A stretch of DNA of 64,000 bases from Erythrophleum ivorense (taxonomy: Eukaryota > Streptophyta > Magnoliopsida > Fabales > Fabaceae). Numbering within the stretch: position 1 is the stretch's first letter; each line of letters begins with the position of its first letter. A program made the translations under genes and the position numbers. The notes beneath the pieces are model-generated. The model was not told the origin of the DNA, searched no databases, and saw nothing but the letters and a program-made list of their open reading frames with translations. The stretch is from contig JAIUCV010000007.1 of the NCBI GenBank assembly GCA_026724425.1, positions 23,524,605 to 23,588,604 on the forward strand, in the 5' to 3' direction. Shown here in pieces: positions 23,901 to 34,340 of the stretch.

Positions 23901-26900
23901 TGCATTGATTTATATCTTCCACCAGGACCATCATGGTATATAAAAATGACTTGGCGTGATAACGGACTGTCAATGAAATACCTATAAATTGCTGGGAAAA
24001 TGAAAAACCATAATAGTAATTTTTATATGTAATAGTTGAGTCCTTTCATGTTTCTAGTGCCCTTAGTTCATAAGTATAAAGAAAGAAAACAAGTGAATGG
24101 ATGATTGAATTAGCTCAAGCCTCTCTTCCATTGGCCAGCTTTCATTCATTCATATATATATATATTCAAAATTGTTATAACAGATTTATTATACACATGC
24201 CACATAGAAGGAAGAAATGAGAAAGAATGATTCACGTGAACTACACACCAGAGGATCGATCATTCTACGCACTTTACATAACTAACTATATTATTAAACT
24301 TAATCTTTGACACTCCTCCTTAAATGAAAGGGTGTGGGAAATAGTACGAGTTTGTACGAAAAACACTAAACTGTGGATGAGCAAGGGCTTAGTCAGACAA
24401 TCAACAACTTGATTGGAAGAAGGCACATCACGGACGCCAAGTTGCTTAGAAGAGATGGATTTTGAATTTGAATTTGAAACATTGTTTGACGAATCAATTG
24501 TGGCTGTTGAACTATGAGCCATCTCAAGATGAGTCTCATTAAGTGAAGGAGAATAAGAGGCTTCTTCATTTTGAGACACAGAGAAAGAGGAATCTTAATT
24601 GGTGCTTGGTGAGACGAGAGATTGGCGGATCGATGACTCGAATTAAAACAGGAACTGAGAATGAGTTAGATGATATTGCTTGCATGTTTAAGAACTTTAT
24701 AATAAAAGGAAAAGAAGAAGAATCAAATACAACATGCTGAGAAATATATATATACAACCAGTCGAACTAAGGCATTTGTAGCCTTATTGATTTGATGCGT
24801 AGTCAAGAAAAACACATTTTTGGCTATGATATTAGAATTTGTGCTCGTTATATGGCTTGAGACATGGATAGCAAGCATAACCAAATAGTTTGAGAGATTG
24901 GTAATCGGGCTCCTTATGGTATAGTTGAAACAGAGGAGTTGATCCCTTGAGGATGGGTGCAGGTAGATGATTGAGAGAAACACAACAACACAAAATGCAT
25001 CAACCCAATAAGTTAGGGGCATATGTATATGACCAAGAAGAGTTAAGCTAGTTTCCACAATGTGCCAATGTTTCTTCTTTGTTTGGCTATTTTGAGGTGA
25101 AGTATATGGGTAGGTGTATCAAAGATTGATTCCAATAGTTGGAGCAATATTTGCAAATGGTTTTACTCTGATCCCATGTCACTTTTGATATTTTTACTTT
25201 TGGTTCCAAATTGATTTTTGACAAGAGCCTTAAAGTGAATAAATGCATTAAAAGCTTCCCCTTTGTGTTTTATGGATAAAACTAGGTGTAGTGGTTGATG
25301 TTATCGACAAAATGGATATAAAACCTATATCTGTTAACTAAGTGAACTGGTGACGGTCTCCATATGTTAGTGTGTACCAGTTCAAGTGGTGAAGTTGCTT
25401 GAGAATTAAAGAAGAGAATGGTAAGAGATGTGATTTATGAAGCTGACAGGCCTCACAACAAGATTTTCCATTATTGTTGAGTTTCACATTACAAGTATTC
25501 AATGTTTGTTTTAAGATTCTATCATAGAGATGACCCAATTTTTGATTTCACTCGTCAAACTCAGATAGTAAAATAATAGGGATAAGGATAGTTTCTGTAA
25601 GGGCACTTTCATTCTTCATTTTACTCGTAGTACTATTGGCCATTTGATACAGACCCTCCTTGAGAATCTTGCGCATCAACACTTGTCCTGTCATTGTGTC
25701 CTTTACAATACAACTAGCATTGTTAAACTCAATATTCACATTGTTATTGTCAATCAACTGTGATACACTCAAGAGTTTTTTGTTATTGAAGGGAATATAA
25801 GAACATCATTAACCAAGAGATTTGCATTGTGACTTGAGATATGAGTGGAACCAAAACCTTTAATAGGGGCTTTTTTTTACCATTAAAGGTGATCAGACTT
25901 GACTTACCACTTGAACTGGCACGTTCTATTTGATCAGCACTGTTAGTTACATGATAGTTTGCATTGCTATCCATCTACCATGACAGATCATTGATTGTGC
26001 TCGATGTAGCATAGTAGGCTTGAGGTGGAAGAAGGTTTTGATTCCTGCCATAGTCAAAAGCATGTCCTGAAAATGACCTATCAAAATGAAAATAACAAGA
26101 TGAACCAAGATGCCTAGATCGATTGTAGATCTAATAGATTAAACGATTATTTTCTCTGCATGATTGTCCATGTGAACGACTTCTTCTAAAAACTCAATTA
26201 CCACGCCAATTGTTCCTATTATCATCTGTACGTGGACTGTCTTTCTAAGCCAGATTGACAATTGGTTGAATACTGAGAGTTGAGAATTGTTGTAATTGTT
26301 TTAGCTTGTTTTCAAAGGCTAACATAGCAGCCTGGACATAAATCAAGAATAGGTTAGACTTATCAGTTAATTGTACTACAGTTGCATGGTACTTAGAATC
26401 TACTTTGGATAAAGTATGAGTAATTAGATCTTCATTCGAAATTGGACACCTTCCAAGAGACAATTGGTTAGCAAAATTTTTCATCTTAACAAAATATTCC
26501 TCCATTTTTAGTCCACCTTTCTAAGTTCAGTGCAACTCAGTCTTGTACAGCATCACACGAGCTCTGGTGTGAGCTCTCGATAGGTCCTTAGCTCCTTGCC
26601 ATAGTTCCTGAGCAGTTGTGCAGTGAATAAGTTGAGCACCGATTTCTGTAGACATTGTGTTTCGGAGCCATCCAATTAGCAGTTGACTCTGGATTGGGTT
26701 TCATCTCGACATCTTCCAAGATGAATTCAAGAGGTATAGTGCCCGTGCCACCAATGTGAGAGTTCAGCTTGTTGCCTTTGATGAGTGGTAACGTGATCAA
26801 TTCCCATAGAAGGTAGTTCTCTCAATCCAACTTGACCAAGTTCACTTGATTGAAGGAGCTGAACAATGGGTTGGTTTTCTAGATGGTGTTGATAGTGATT

Positions 26901-29452
26901 GTGGGTGATGCACTAGAGGTGGCTAGAATTTGAGCTGAGGTAGAGGATGACATGGTGAGCTTTAGAAATAATTGCGGCTCTGATACCAAGAAAAGAAACA
27001 AGTGAATGGATGACTGAATTAGCTCAAGCCTCTGTTCCATTGGCCAGCTTTCATTCATTCATATATACATTCAAAATTGTTACAACAGATTTGTTATACA
27101 CATGCCACGTAGAAGGAAGAAATAAGAAAGAATGATTCACGTGAACTATACACTAGAGGATCAATTATACTACACACTTTATATAACTAACTATATTATT
27201 AAACTTAATCCCTGACATATAATGTTACTGTAAGCAATCCAAAAGAATTGCGGGCTGCTGTATTATTAGAAAGGTGTCAAGAAGTGTCTACTTGATTAAT
27301 TACAACGAAAGAGTCAATTCACCAACTGCAGTCTAAACATAGAAAATGCTATATACATATATATATATATATATATTTTTGGGGTAAGAAAAAATGGTAG
27401 TAAAGATAGGTTGCTCTAAAATTATTGGTTAGGACATCAATGACATGCCTAGAATCCCAGAGAGGCAAGCAGAGACCCAACTCAGAGAATTAGCTCTGAG
27501 AACCCTTTTGGTCCTTTATGGAGGCTTCTCAACTAGCCCTTAGGCACCATGATATCTCTCTAGAGAGGGTTGACCACTAAGTGGGAACACTAGTTGAAGG
27601 AAGGATTTGAACCCTTATGAGGATGTAAAGGTGTAATTTGGATCCCATCAACCAGTTGTGCCAAGTCGTAGGCAAAACTGCTATATGTTTTATTTTTCCC
27701 ATCTCCCTTCTATTTTCATGATTACATATCTTAATGAAAGAAAAAACATAAGTCATCTGAGTTTTGTGCCTACTACGCAGCCTAACACAAGTATCTCATG
27801 TTACAGATACATGAGAGGTAGGCTTACTCTGGAGAAGGTGAATGCAGCAATCGATGATATGGCATCTTATGCTGAAGCAAATGCTCGACTTATTGCTGCC
27901 CCCAAAAAGAAGGTTGAGTTTCATTTTTAGTCGTAAACTATATTTGTTAAAAAATTTCCGTTGTCCTGACAAATTGTTTTCTCTGTTAATGAAGTTGGCA
28001 GAAAATGTTTGGGAAAAAGCCCTGGTGAGTGAAATCTTAAATTTCAATATCACAACTCTATCTAAAGCGATCACATGCAGTTTCTTGGTTCATGCTTTTA
28101 ACCGTTATAATTATTATTTGATTTATGCCAAAAGGAATGGTTCTCAATTGCGCTGCAAAATACAGGAATTAAGAGACATTGCAGCTATGGAAGGGATAAA
28201 GGGGAAGCACTTTTTTCTTGAGGTAGACATAAAAGGCCCATCCCTGAAGCTTGACAACACTGGAAAAGCAATTCTGACGGTGAATATTCTTGTCTCCAAC
28301 CTGTGCTTTTGGTGAAGTCAAACTTATTTTTTCATTACTAGCAAAGTTATTTAAATTGGATTATCATGTGAATACCATGGAACTCCTAATTGGGAGGGGA
28401 AAATCTAGAATGGGGCAGCAAGGCATGGCTGAAGACAGTTGGGAGGGTAGTGGGACACGTGACTCTTATTGTTTTGGAATTCAATTGAGAGGCTATGGAG
28501 GCATCCAAGTGAACAGTTACGAGAGTTTTGGGACTGGTTTTGGGAGATTGCTAGTGTCTCGAATAGCTAGAGCGTTTTACATTTTCGCTATTATTTTTCT
28601 GTTCCTGTATGAGCATCTCTGCCTTACTGAATACATTGCTTCTTTGTTAGCTATTTTCATTTTTCAATCCTATAATCGAATATTTCTTTGAGTTTTCTGT
28701 TTGGTTCCCATCTGAATAATTAAACCGATCTCTTCATGCTTGGCGACCTATTGCACACAGCATACTGTATTCCCCATGTACTGAGATGGTTGAAGCAGAA
28801 TTCACTATGCATACCCTTTTTTCCCCCTCTCTTGGCCATTCACTGTGATTCCCTTTGTTTGCAAAAATATAACTATATAGAAAGGAGCACTGAGATTGGG
28901 ACATGAGAAGAGATGAATTGTTTTTTGCCAGAAAGCATGAACACTAACGTAGATGGACACGGACACGACAATGATACGGACATGGCGATAAGACCATTTG
29001 AAGTGTTTATATATAATTTGAAGTGTTGACTTGAATCTAATACAAGAGTCCAAGTACGGGATGTGGACACGGCTCCTTTTTTTGTAGTGTTTGTGCATCA
29101 TAGGTTTGTTGTGTTTAATGCTGGGGCAATTTTGACGTCATATTAAGCAAATGCACAAATGCTAGACATGGTTGCAATAGACAGTGAGGAAGCTGATACT
29201 ACCAAATCTTAATGTGTTTAATGCCGTTATCCTCCCATCCCGGTACATATTTACCAGTCATTTCCTAAGATCTGTGTTTCACACGCGAATGCGGATAACT
29301 GACATTTAAAGTACTTTATGGAATATGTAGTCATTTCCAAAGAAATTTTGAGTGTGCTCCTTGGCTTTGTGCAGGTCCTTCGTCACCTTGGCCGCATTAG
29401 TGAGACTCGTGTTGGGCATCATCGGGTCATTATTCTGCAGAAGCCTCAGTAA
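17920..29452 (+). CDS. SKA1: SKA1-like spindle and kinetochore-associated protein, nine exons
   Basis: Exons: 17920-18016, 18102-18226, 19069-19181, 19274-19352, 23730-23797, 27807-27912, 27995-28024, 28166-28279, 29375-29452. They join in frame to 269 residues plus TAA, close to the length of plant SKA1 homologues. The N-terminus (MDVSKAGSSLDSLISSF) and the alpha-helical stretch up to about residue 105 match the family's coiled-coil part. Residues about 150-269 (SYMRGRLTLEKVNAA, KGKHFFLEVDIKGPSLKL, TVLRHLGRISETRVG) match the C-terminal winged-helix microtubule-binding domain. In animals SKA1 acts at the outer kinetochore with SKA2 and SKA3; a similar role here is inferred from family. The start has G at -3 and +4. 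Intron 2 uses GC-AG, the others GT-AG. Introns 4 (4377 bp) and 5 (4009 bp) are long because each holds one retroelement. I see no stop or frameshift. The first and last exons assume no extra UTR introns. Confidence 0.93.
18227..19068 (+). other. Intron 2 of the SKA1-like gene, GC-AG type
   Basis: The exon ends ...GCCAAG and the intron begins GCATCT. It ends in AACTGTAG before AAACTCATC. This junction keeps the frame and gives the family-conserved IPKAKKLI. No GT donor nearby gives an in-frame product with that sequence. GC-AG introns are a known minority class spliced by the major spliceosome, usually with a strong remaining donor match, as seen here. Confidence 0.85.
20275..23471 (-). mobile_element. 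RTE-type LINE (decayed), in intron 4 of the SKA1-like gene
   Basis: Minus-strand fragments in order: endonuclease remnants near 22550-22935 (INTYAPQVELEEYHK, then GSVSSGYNGVHGGHDIGE in a shifted frame), reverse-transcriptase remnants near 21334-21534 (NHTMKLWKKVIKRRLKKE), and the C-terminal segment at 20348-20572 (APIVEKIVESKLRWFGHVER). The 3' end has CACTTAGTGGG followed by a TTG-rich simple repeat tail, as in plant RTE elements. A 15-bp direct repeat TCTTTGATAATGGTT flanks it (20260-20274 and 23472-23486), which fixes both ends. The length of about 3.2 kb suggests a near full-length insertion. Many stops and frameshifts make it inactive. It is antisense to the host gene. Confidence 0.88.
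24081..24312 (-). repeat. 3' LTR of the intronic Copia element
   Basis: 232 bp. On the minus strand it starts TGTCAAAGATTAAG and ends TTTTCTTTCT. It carries the perfect palindrome TTCACGTGAA (G-box core) at 24231-24240. It aligns with 26989-27217 with scattered substitutions. Confidence 0.9.
24313..24321 (-). other. Polypurine tract of the intronic Copia element
   Basis: AAGGAGGAG on the minus strand lies directly 5' of the 3' LTR, where plus-strand DNA synthesis would be primed. Confidence 0.7.
24382..26953 (-). pseudogene. Broken gag-pol of the intronic Copia element
   Basis: Fragments lie in several frames. Gag-type helices include EEYFVKMKNFANQLS at 26505 downward. The protease site region reads DSNANYHVTN, where the usual DSGA-type active site is altered (Asp kept, Gly replaced by Asn). 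The pre-integrase segment includes CEACQLHKSHLLPF. The integrase tail has MPLTYWVDAF. A deletion joins a Ser/Asn-rich linker to the extreme polyprotein C-terminus near 24455. It is non-functional and could move only in trans. Confidence 0.82.
26977..26988 (-). other. Primer-binding site (initiator Met tRNA type) of the intronic Copia element
   Basis: TGGTATCAGAGC on the minus strand directly follows the 5' LTR. It is the usual plant Copia sequence complementary to initiator methionine tRNA. Confidence 0.88.
26989..27217 (-). repeat. 5' LTR of the intronic Copia element
   Basis: 229 bp. On the minus strand it starts TGTCAGGGATTAAG and ends TTTCTTTTCT next to the PBS. It carries TTCACGTGAA at 27136-27145, as in the other LTR. 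Confidence 0.9.
28280..29374 (+). other. Intron 8 of the SKA1-like gene
   Basis: 1095 bp with a GTGAAT donor and a TTTGTGCAG acceptor. It contains a minus-strand stretch rich in ACGGACACG-type repeats (about 28940-29075) that is probably a decayed transposon fragment. The 133-aa ORF at 28290-28691 begins within the intron and has no similarity that I recognise. Confidence 0.7.
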
Positions 29453-32400
29453 AAGGTTTTGCTATTCCCATAAATTCGTAAATAGATTAAAAAAGTAAAA
29501 GATCAAAATGTTGTTTAGATATTAAATTCGTTCAAATGTTTAGATATTTTGAATCACATCAACATTTGTTTGTGCAAGTAAATTGTTTTTCAGGTTGAGT
29601 AATATTTGTAAATTTTGATGATACCCACTCGAGGGGTTGAATTGGGTAACACAAATTTAACTAATAATCTAAAAGCAAGTTACAAGACTAATTTATGTAA
29701 AATGTCAGAAGTGTTAGTTCACTTTCTTCAAGAAGGTTAGGCAAGGTATAAGAACTTTCTTGGGATCTTAAGGACTTCATTTCTTCAATATTTGTTTTTA
29801 CCAAAGACGAAAGCTGTGGCAGAAGCAAACACCCAAGAGAAAGCCTTGCACCGCTTCGCTTCTAGGCGTTAACCTCCTCCTTTCTCCTTTTATTCTCCTA
29901 ATTCTTTTTATCTATTTCTATGTAGTTCTTCCCTGCTTGTCCCTTCCTCTTGTGAAAGCAAATTTTTTCCTCGGGAGTTCTCTCCTTTTCATTGTAACAG
30001 TTTCGTTTAGCTTTTGCTTTGGAAAATTTGCAACTTATTTCATCAGAGCCACAACACTGCTCATCAGATCTTAAAAGAAGACTTTTAGAAGACTTAACGG
30101 AAGTTGAGAGGTGTGTTGCCTCTCAACATTTGTCAACTAGTTGTTCTTGTATTTATTATAATTGTGATCTTACGAGCATGAGTTGCAAATTTTGTTCTTT
30201 AGTTTTTTAGTAAAAGTCTAGGAGTTGTGTTGCCTCTATCTGGAAATGTTATTTTTCTTGTCTCAAGCATTGGCATGTTTTTTTAGTGTTTGCTTGGTTT
30301 ATCCACCTTGCTTCTGATGAATAATACTTGATGTATTCTGTTTTTTCATCTTGGTATGAATAAATGTCCCAAAACATGTTTGTTTTTGCTCGTGCTCAAG
30401 CAATGGACTACAATAGCCTCCAACCTTATGGTTTTCTCACACAAAAAAAAAAAAAACTTGTTTACAAGTTGATTTTTACATGTTTGCCGACAGCAATAAT
30501 AAAAGTACTTAAACTTTTTCTCATTCGAAAGTTATGATTTTACAAAATATGATTAAAGAAAAAAGACGAAATAACCCAAGACAAGGTAGGTTTTCTTTGA
30601 ATATAATTAAACACTCAAATAATGCCAATGATCATATGGTTTAGGGCACACTTCCCCTTACCTCAGGGTCGAGGCATCTGGATCCTCTGAAGAGGATTTG
30701 CAAGTGGCACCGAAAAGTAATTGATTATATTTCAAGCATTTTTTAATATAAACTAATATACATTTTTTAAAGTTCTGTTTAAAATTTATTTTTATTTTGC
30801 ATTCTGTTTCTTTTAAAAAAAGAAAAGTGTCAAAATATAATTAAAAATTAAAATTTAGATGATCTAAATTTAATCTAAGCAGTTCAAATCAATTGAGAGA
30901 ATCTATTTTCTAGTGTCAAAGGGAGGCTTGTGGTGGGGATCTCAATCTTTCCCAACTCTTCTCTCATTTCTTTGGGACTCACTAGGGGTCCTCCTTGTAT
31001 ATACCCAAAAATAACACTTTAATAAGAGTAATTAATAATATTTTAAAAATTGGATCAAATATTGAATAAGAATAAAAAGTGGTTGATGACTCAATAATCA
31101 GATTATAGTTGAATAGGAATCGAATTATTTTTTTAAATAAATAAATATATATAACATATTTTACAATTAAATTAATATATATTTTATAAAATAATATTTA
31201 AAATAGATATACATATTTAAAAAATATAAAAATAGTTAAAATATTTTACATATGTTAATGAATTCATGTAAAATGGGTTAAATAGAGTTTATAAAATATT
31301 ATAGATCTTTGTTACATAATGCTAAAACTTTATTTTAAACAAAAATTAAAAATTAATTTTTAATTGGCTTAGTCCCAAATCGGCTGGTTTTTATTGACTT
31401 TACCTGTTTTTAATTAGTTTGGCCAATTTTTGATCTTTTTTTTCTTTAACTAGTTTTAAGAGTGAAATAGATTGTTCTATAACCAGTTTATTGATTTTTC
31501 AATTCAACTAATTGAGTTTGGTCCAATGTTCATAAATATGGTAAATAGGTTGACACAAACTCAAGGGTAGACTCTCAAAAGTGTATGCAAGTTTTGGTGT
31601 GTTTAAACCCCAAAGAGATATAAGAGTCAAGTCGAGATATTCTCAAATGGTTTTTGATACAGTCCTCAATTCAAACAAAGATCTTTTTCTATCCTGTAGA
31701 AAATTTTTTATTGTTGGAGAGATTTATGGAATCCTTGACTAGTTGCACTTGGCACTATTATTTAATATCGAGTTTATTTTTGGTATTTATGTAGCATTTA
31801 ATATTACTGTCACTCATATTTTACCGTGTAAGCTAATTTGATTTATGAAAATAAATCATGTGATTTTATTATGAACTATAGTTGAGTTGGATTTTAATAG
31901 AAGTGAAAGTCATCATGTAATTAAGTTATTTTTTGAGGGTGGAAGAATAATCTAATTTATGAGTTAATTAGGAATGCAGCGTGAGATTAATTATAAATAC
32001 AGTAGATTTAAATTGTGGTTCAAATAAGGTTATAGAAATTAAAAGATATCTAAAATAATCTCGAATTAACACCCCTAGATTTTCCTATAATAATGATAAA
32101 AAAAATCCAAATGTTTAAAGCCGATAAAGTGGATGTGGGTGAGCTTGAAGGATGGAGATTGCCCTCTTGAATTTGAACATTCTCACATAATAAATTTAAG
32201 ACTTGACCCTGAAGAACTTCATACAATTTAACAAGCACTCTAGCGTCACGTTTTACTCTCTATCGCCTTTGCACTGTTTTGTTGATAAAGGTCTATTGAT
32301 TTAAGAGGCAATATAAACAAGTATGTTGAAGACGCTTTTTACATTTTCTCTGGGGACCATGTTTGGAATAATTCTGATCCGACGGTACAAGGTCTCCTTG

Positions 32401-32522
32401 AATTTTAAGGGCTTTATAGGCCTTCATCTAAGAATGATCTTAAAAAGAAAATAAAGCTATAGTCTACACGTTCTTTAAATATATATAAAAAAAGATTAAT
32501 ATAAGAAATGCGAAGCTTGTAT

Positions 32523-32570
<48 letters not shown>

Positions 32571-32690
32571 GTGGCTTTGCATCCCTCAATTATATTTAAA
32601 AAAAAATTATAAAATGCAGAGCAACAAGAGCATTTCAAAAAATAAAAAGTTATATATGTGTGTGTGTGAGAGAGAAAAAGCACGCAAGAG
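29453..32690. other. Intergenic, no gene seen
   Basis: The 3' flank of the SKA1-like gene is followed by AT-rich sequence with a C/T-rich stretch near 29870-29960 and short A-tracts. A weak dispersed repeat lies at about 30780-30880 (see 41690-41900). ORFs are short and unsupported. A (TA)n tract lies at 32529-32565. Confidence 0.5.
32529..32565. repeat. (TA)n microsatellite
   Basis: About 18 TA units. It creates a spurious 160-aa minus ORF with a Tyr-Ile repeat. Confidence 0.9.
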
Positions 32691-32699
32691 TTACCATAG

Positions 32700-33755
32700 G
32701 CAAGCTTTTTAGTGGCGTCAAAAGATGTCGCATAAGACAAAAAAAAAAAATATAGTGGCAACACATTTAGTTTGTTACTAAAATGCTTTTGTGGTGACAC
32801 AAGTTGAGTCACCACAAAATCTTTTAAATATTTTTTAAAAAATAAAAAAAATATTTGTTCAAAAACTTTTGGTGACGACCAATTATATGTCAACACAAAA
32901 AACTTAATTTATTTATTAAAAAATATGAATTTGATCTTAGTACAATTTGTTTTCTTTTTGATGTAATTCAATTTAGTTGTTGTAATTTTGTACTATTTGT
33001 TTTATATTATTGCTTATCTACATATTGTTCAACTACATATCAGATTTTTTTTAGAAAAATTACAATGAATGACCCATATCATCAAATATTTACAATGACG
33101 AATCTTAAAAATTAAAATTATTTTTAAAGACCATCATTATCATCAAATTTTAAAAGATTTTACTATTAGTTAGTCCTTAAAAATAATTTTGATTTTTAAG
33201 GTCCTTTATTGTAAATATTTGATGATATGGGTCATTCATTGTAATTTTTTTTCTTTTTCTTTAAAAAAAATTCATAACTTATAACAGTGACTTTAGTTAA
33301 TACTAAAGGAATAAAGGACCTTTAATGATGACAAAAGTTGTCACTAAAGATAACTTTTTAGTGCCAACCAAAAAGGCATTGTGACTAAATCCAATCTTTT
33401 AATGGCAAAAAATGTCATTACTAAATATCAATAATTAGTGGGTGACCATGGTGTTTCTTTATTGATGGCTTTTGTTGCCCTTAAATTTCGCCTTTTTTAG
33501 TGGTGACACACAATACACCAAAAAATAAAAATTAATGAGGATTTATTGGGAACAGGAGCCATTATGTCTCTTTTGTAGCAATTTTTGTCACCACTAAATA
33601 TCACTTTTTAGTGGCGACTCTATAGTCACCATTAAAGATCTTTTATTTTTGAGGTTCTAGTTACAACTTAATGACGATAAAATGTCATTGTTAAAAGTTT
33701 TTAGCAATAACTTTTATTCTTTTAGTGGCAACAAAAGTCACCATGAAAAGAGTGT
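32700..33755. repeat. Array of short palindromes (TTTAGTGGCRAC / GTYGCCACTAAA)
   Basis: About ten imperfect palindromic units scattered over 1 kb. Each has TTTAGTGGCRAC-like sequence, a few bases, then its reverse complement. Examples are near 32708, 32750, 32795, 33315, 33352, 33395, 33575, 33605, 33670 and 33718. The hairpin MITE at 33052-33252 interrupts the array. Dense short subterminal repeats of this type are known from CACTA and other plant DNA transposons, so this is probably a subterminal region or a non-autonomous element. No transposase ORF is present. Confidence 0.55.
33052..33252. mobile_element. Hairpin MITE about 200 bp
   Basis: AAAATTACAATGAATGACCC near the left end is the reverse complement of GGGTCATTCATTGTAATTTT near the right end. 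Pairing continues through CATATCATCAAATATTTACA and TTAAAAATTAAAATTA on one side and their complements on the other. Arms are about 75 bases and the loop about 45. No coding capacity. The TSD is unclear in the T-rich flanks. Confidence 0.75.
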
Positions 33756-34011
33756 GTGTGTATGTGTGTTATTTTGTGTTTTCTATAGAGGGAGATATCA
33801 AGTCGAATAATGGAAACATGGCTAAAATCCTAATTGATTCCATGTTGTGTTGTTGCCTTAACCAAGATTGAAAAGTGCAAAGTAAAGAAAAAGGAGAGAG
33901 ATTTCATGATGATGGAGTGAAGAGAGAAGGTAACTTATAAAACTTCATAAAATTTCCAAGAGGCATATATATATATAGAAACACACACACACACACACAC
34001 ATACCCACCCA

Positions 34012-34340
34012 CAAAATATAGGGGAAAAAATGCCTTGTGGTGGTGTTTTTGGCTTTATCCATCGCTAAAAAATTTATTGGTTGTAGGAATCCTTGCAATT
34101 TCATTTGTTGTGAGCAAAATTATGATGGTTGTTATCAATTGTAAGAACAACTATCGCAATTGAATACACATTGGTGATTGATCAATGATTGCAAAAATGA
34201 GCGACTTAGTAGCAATTGTGTTGGAATCGTAGTGATATATGTTTGTCATGTATTTAGCAATGGTTGACGTCTAATCATCACTATTTGCATGACAATATAT
34301 AGTGGCCTATGCAACTGTCACTATTTTGTTTTTTAAGAAA
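34012..34340. mobile_element. Possible left end of a CACTA-like transposon
   Basis: It begins near ATATAGGGGAAAAAATG and is followed by repeated motifs such as TTAGTAGCAATTG, TCGTAGTGATA and TTTAGCAATGG. The sequence at 40600-40835, read in reverse complement, begins TACTATTAGGGGAAAATTGG and holds similar motifs (TTTAGCAGCAATTA, ATCACTGCTAAAT). The pair fits the two ends of one old element of about 6.8 kb whose inside was replaced or invaded. No transposase is recognisable, so this is tentative. Confidence 0.35.

Larger units (their letters stand above)
24081..27217 (-). mobile_element. Ty1/Copia retrotransposon, internally deleted, in intron 5 of the SKA1-like gene
   Basis: Two similar LTRs (26989-27217 as 5' LTR, 24081-24312 as 3' LTR) are flanked by the 5-bp direct repeat TATAA (24076-24080 and 27218-27222). 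The primer-binding site TGGTATCAGAGC abuts the 5' LTR, and a purine tract AAGGAGGAG abuts the 3' LTR. Going 5' to 3' on the minus strand: gag from about 26953, gag core at 26245-26505, protease-like segment at 25783-25974, pre-integrase zinc-finger-like segment at 25338-25538, and the C-terminal part of integrase at 24723-25058. Reverse transcriptase and nearly all of RNase H are absent; only the last residues of the polyprotein remain (SSNQVVDCLTKPL, 24382-24420). Several stops are present. It is antisense to the host gene. Confidence 0.9.

Noticed and set aside
27842..28315. 157-aa plus-strand ORF over exons 6-8
   Set aside because: Mixed exon and intron read-through. The real exons use another frame in part and are joined by splicing.
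28290..28691. 133-aa plus-strand ORF
   Set aside because: It begins inside intron 8 of the SKA1-like gene, just past exon 8, and shows no coding signature or similarity that I recognise.
28940..29075. Possible small gene or SINE with GGACACGG-type repeats in intron 8
   Set aside because: Short low-complexity repeats only; no tRNA-like promoter boxes or tail could be made out.
32414..32896. 160-aa minus-strand ORF
   Set aside because: It is open only because of a (TA)n microsatellite read as Tyr-Ile and low-complexity AT-rich DNA; no known domain.
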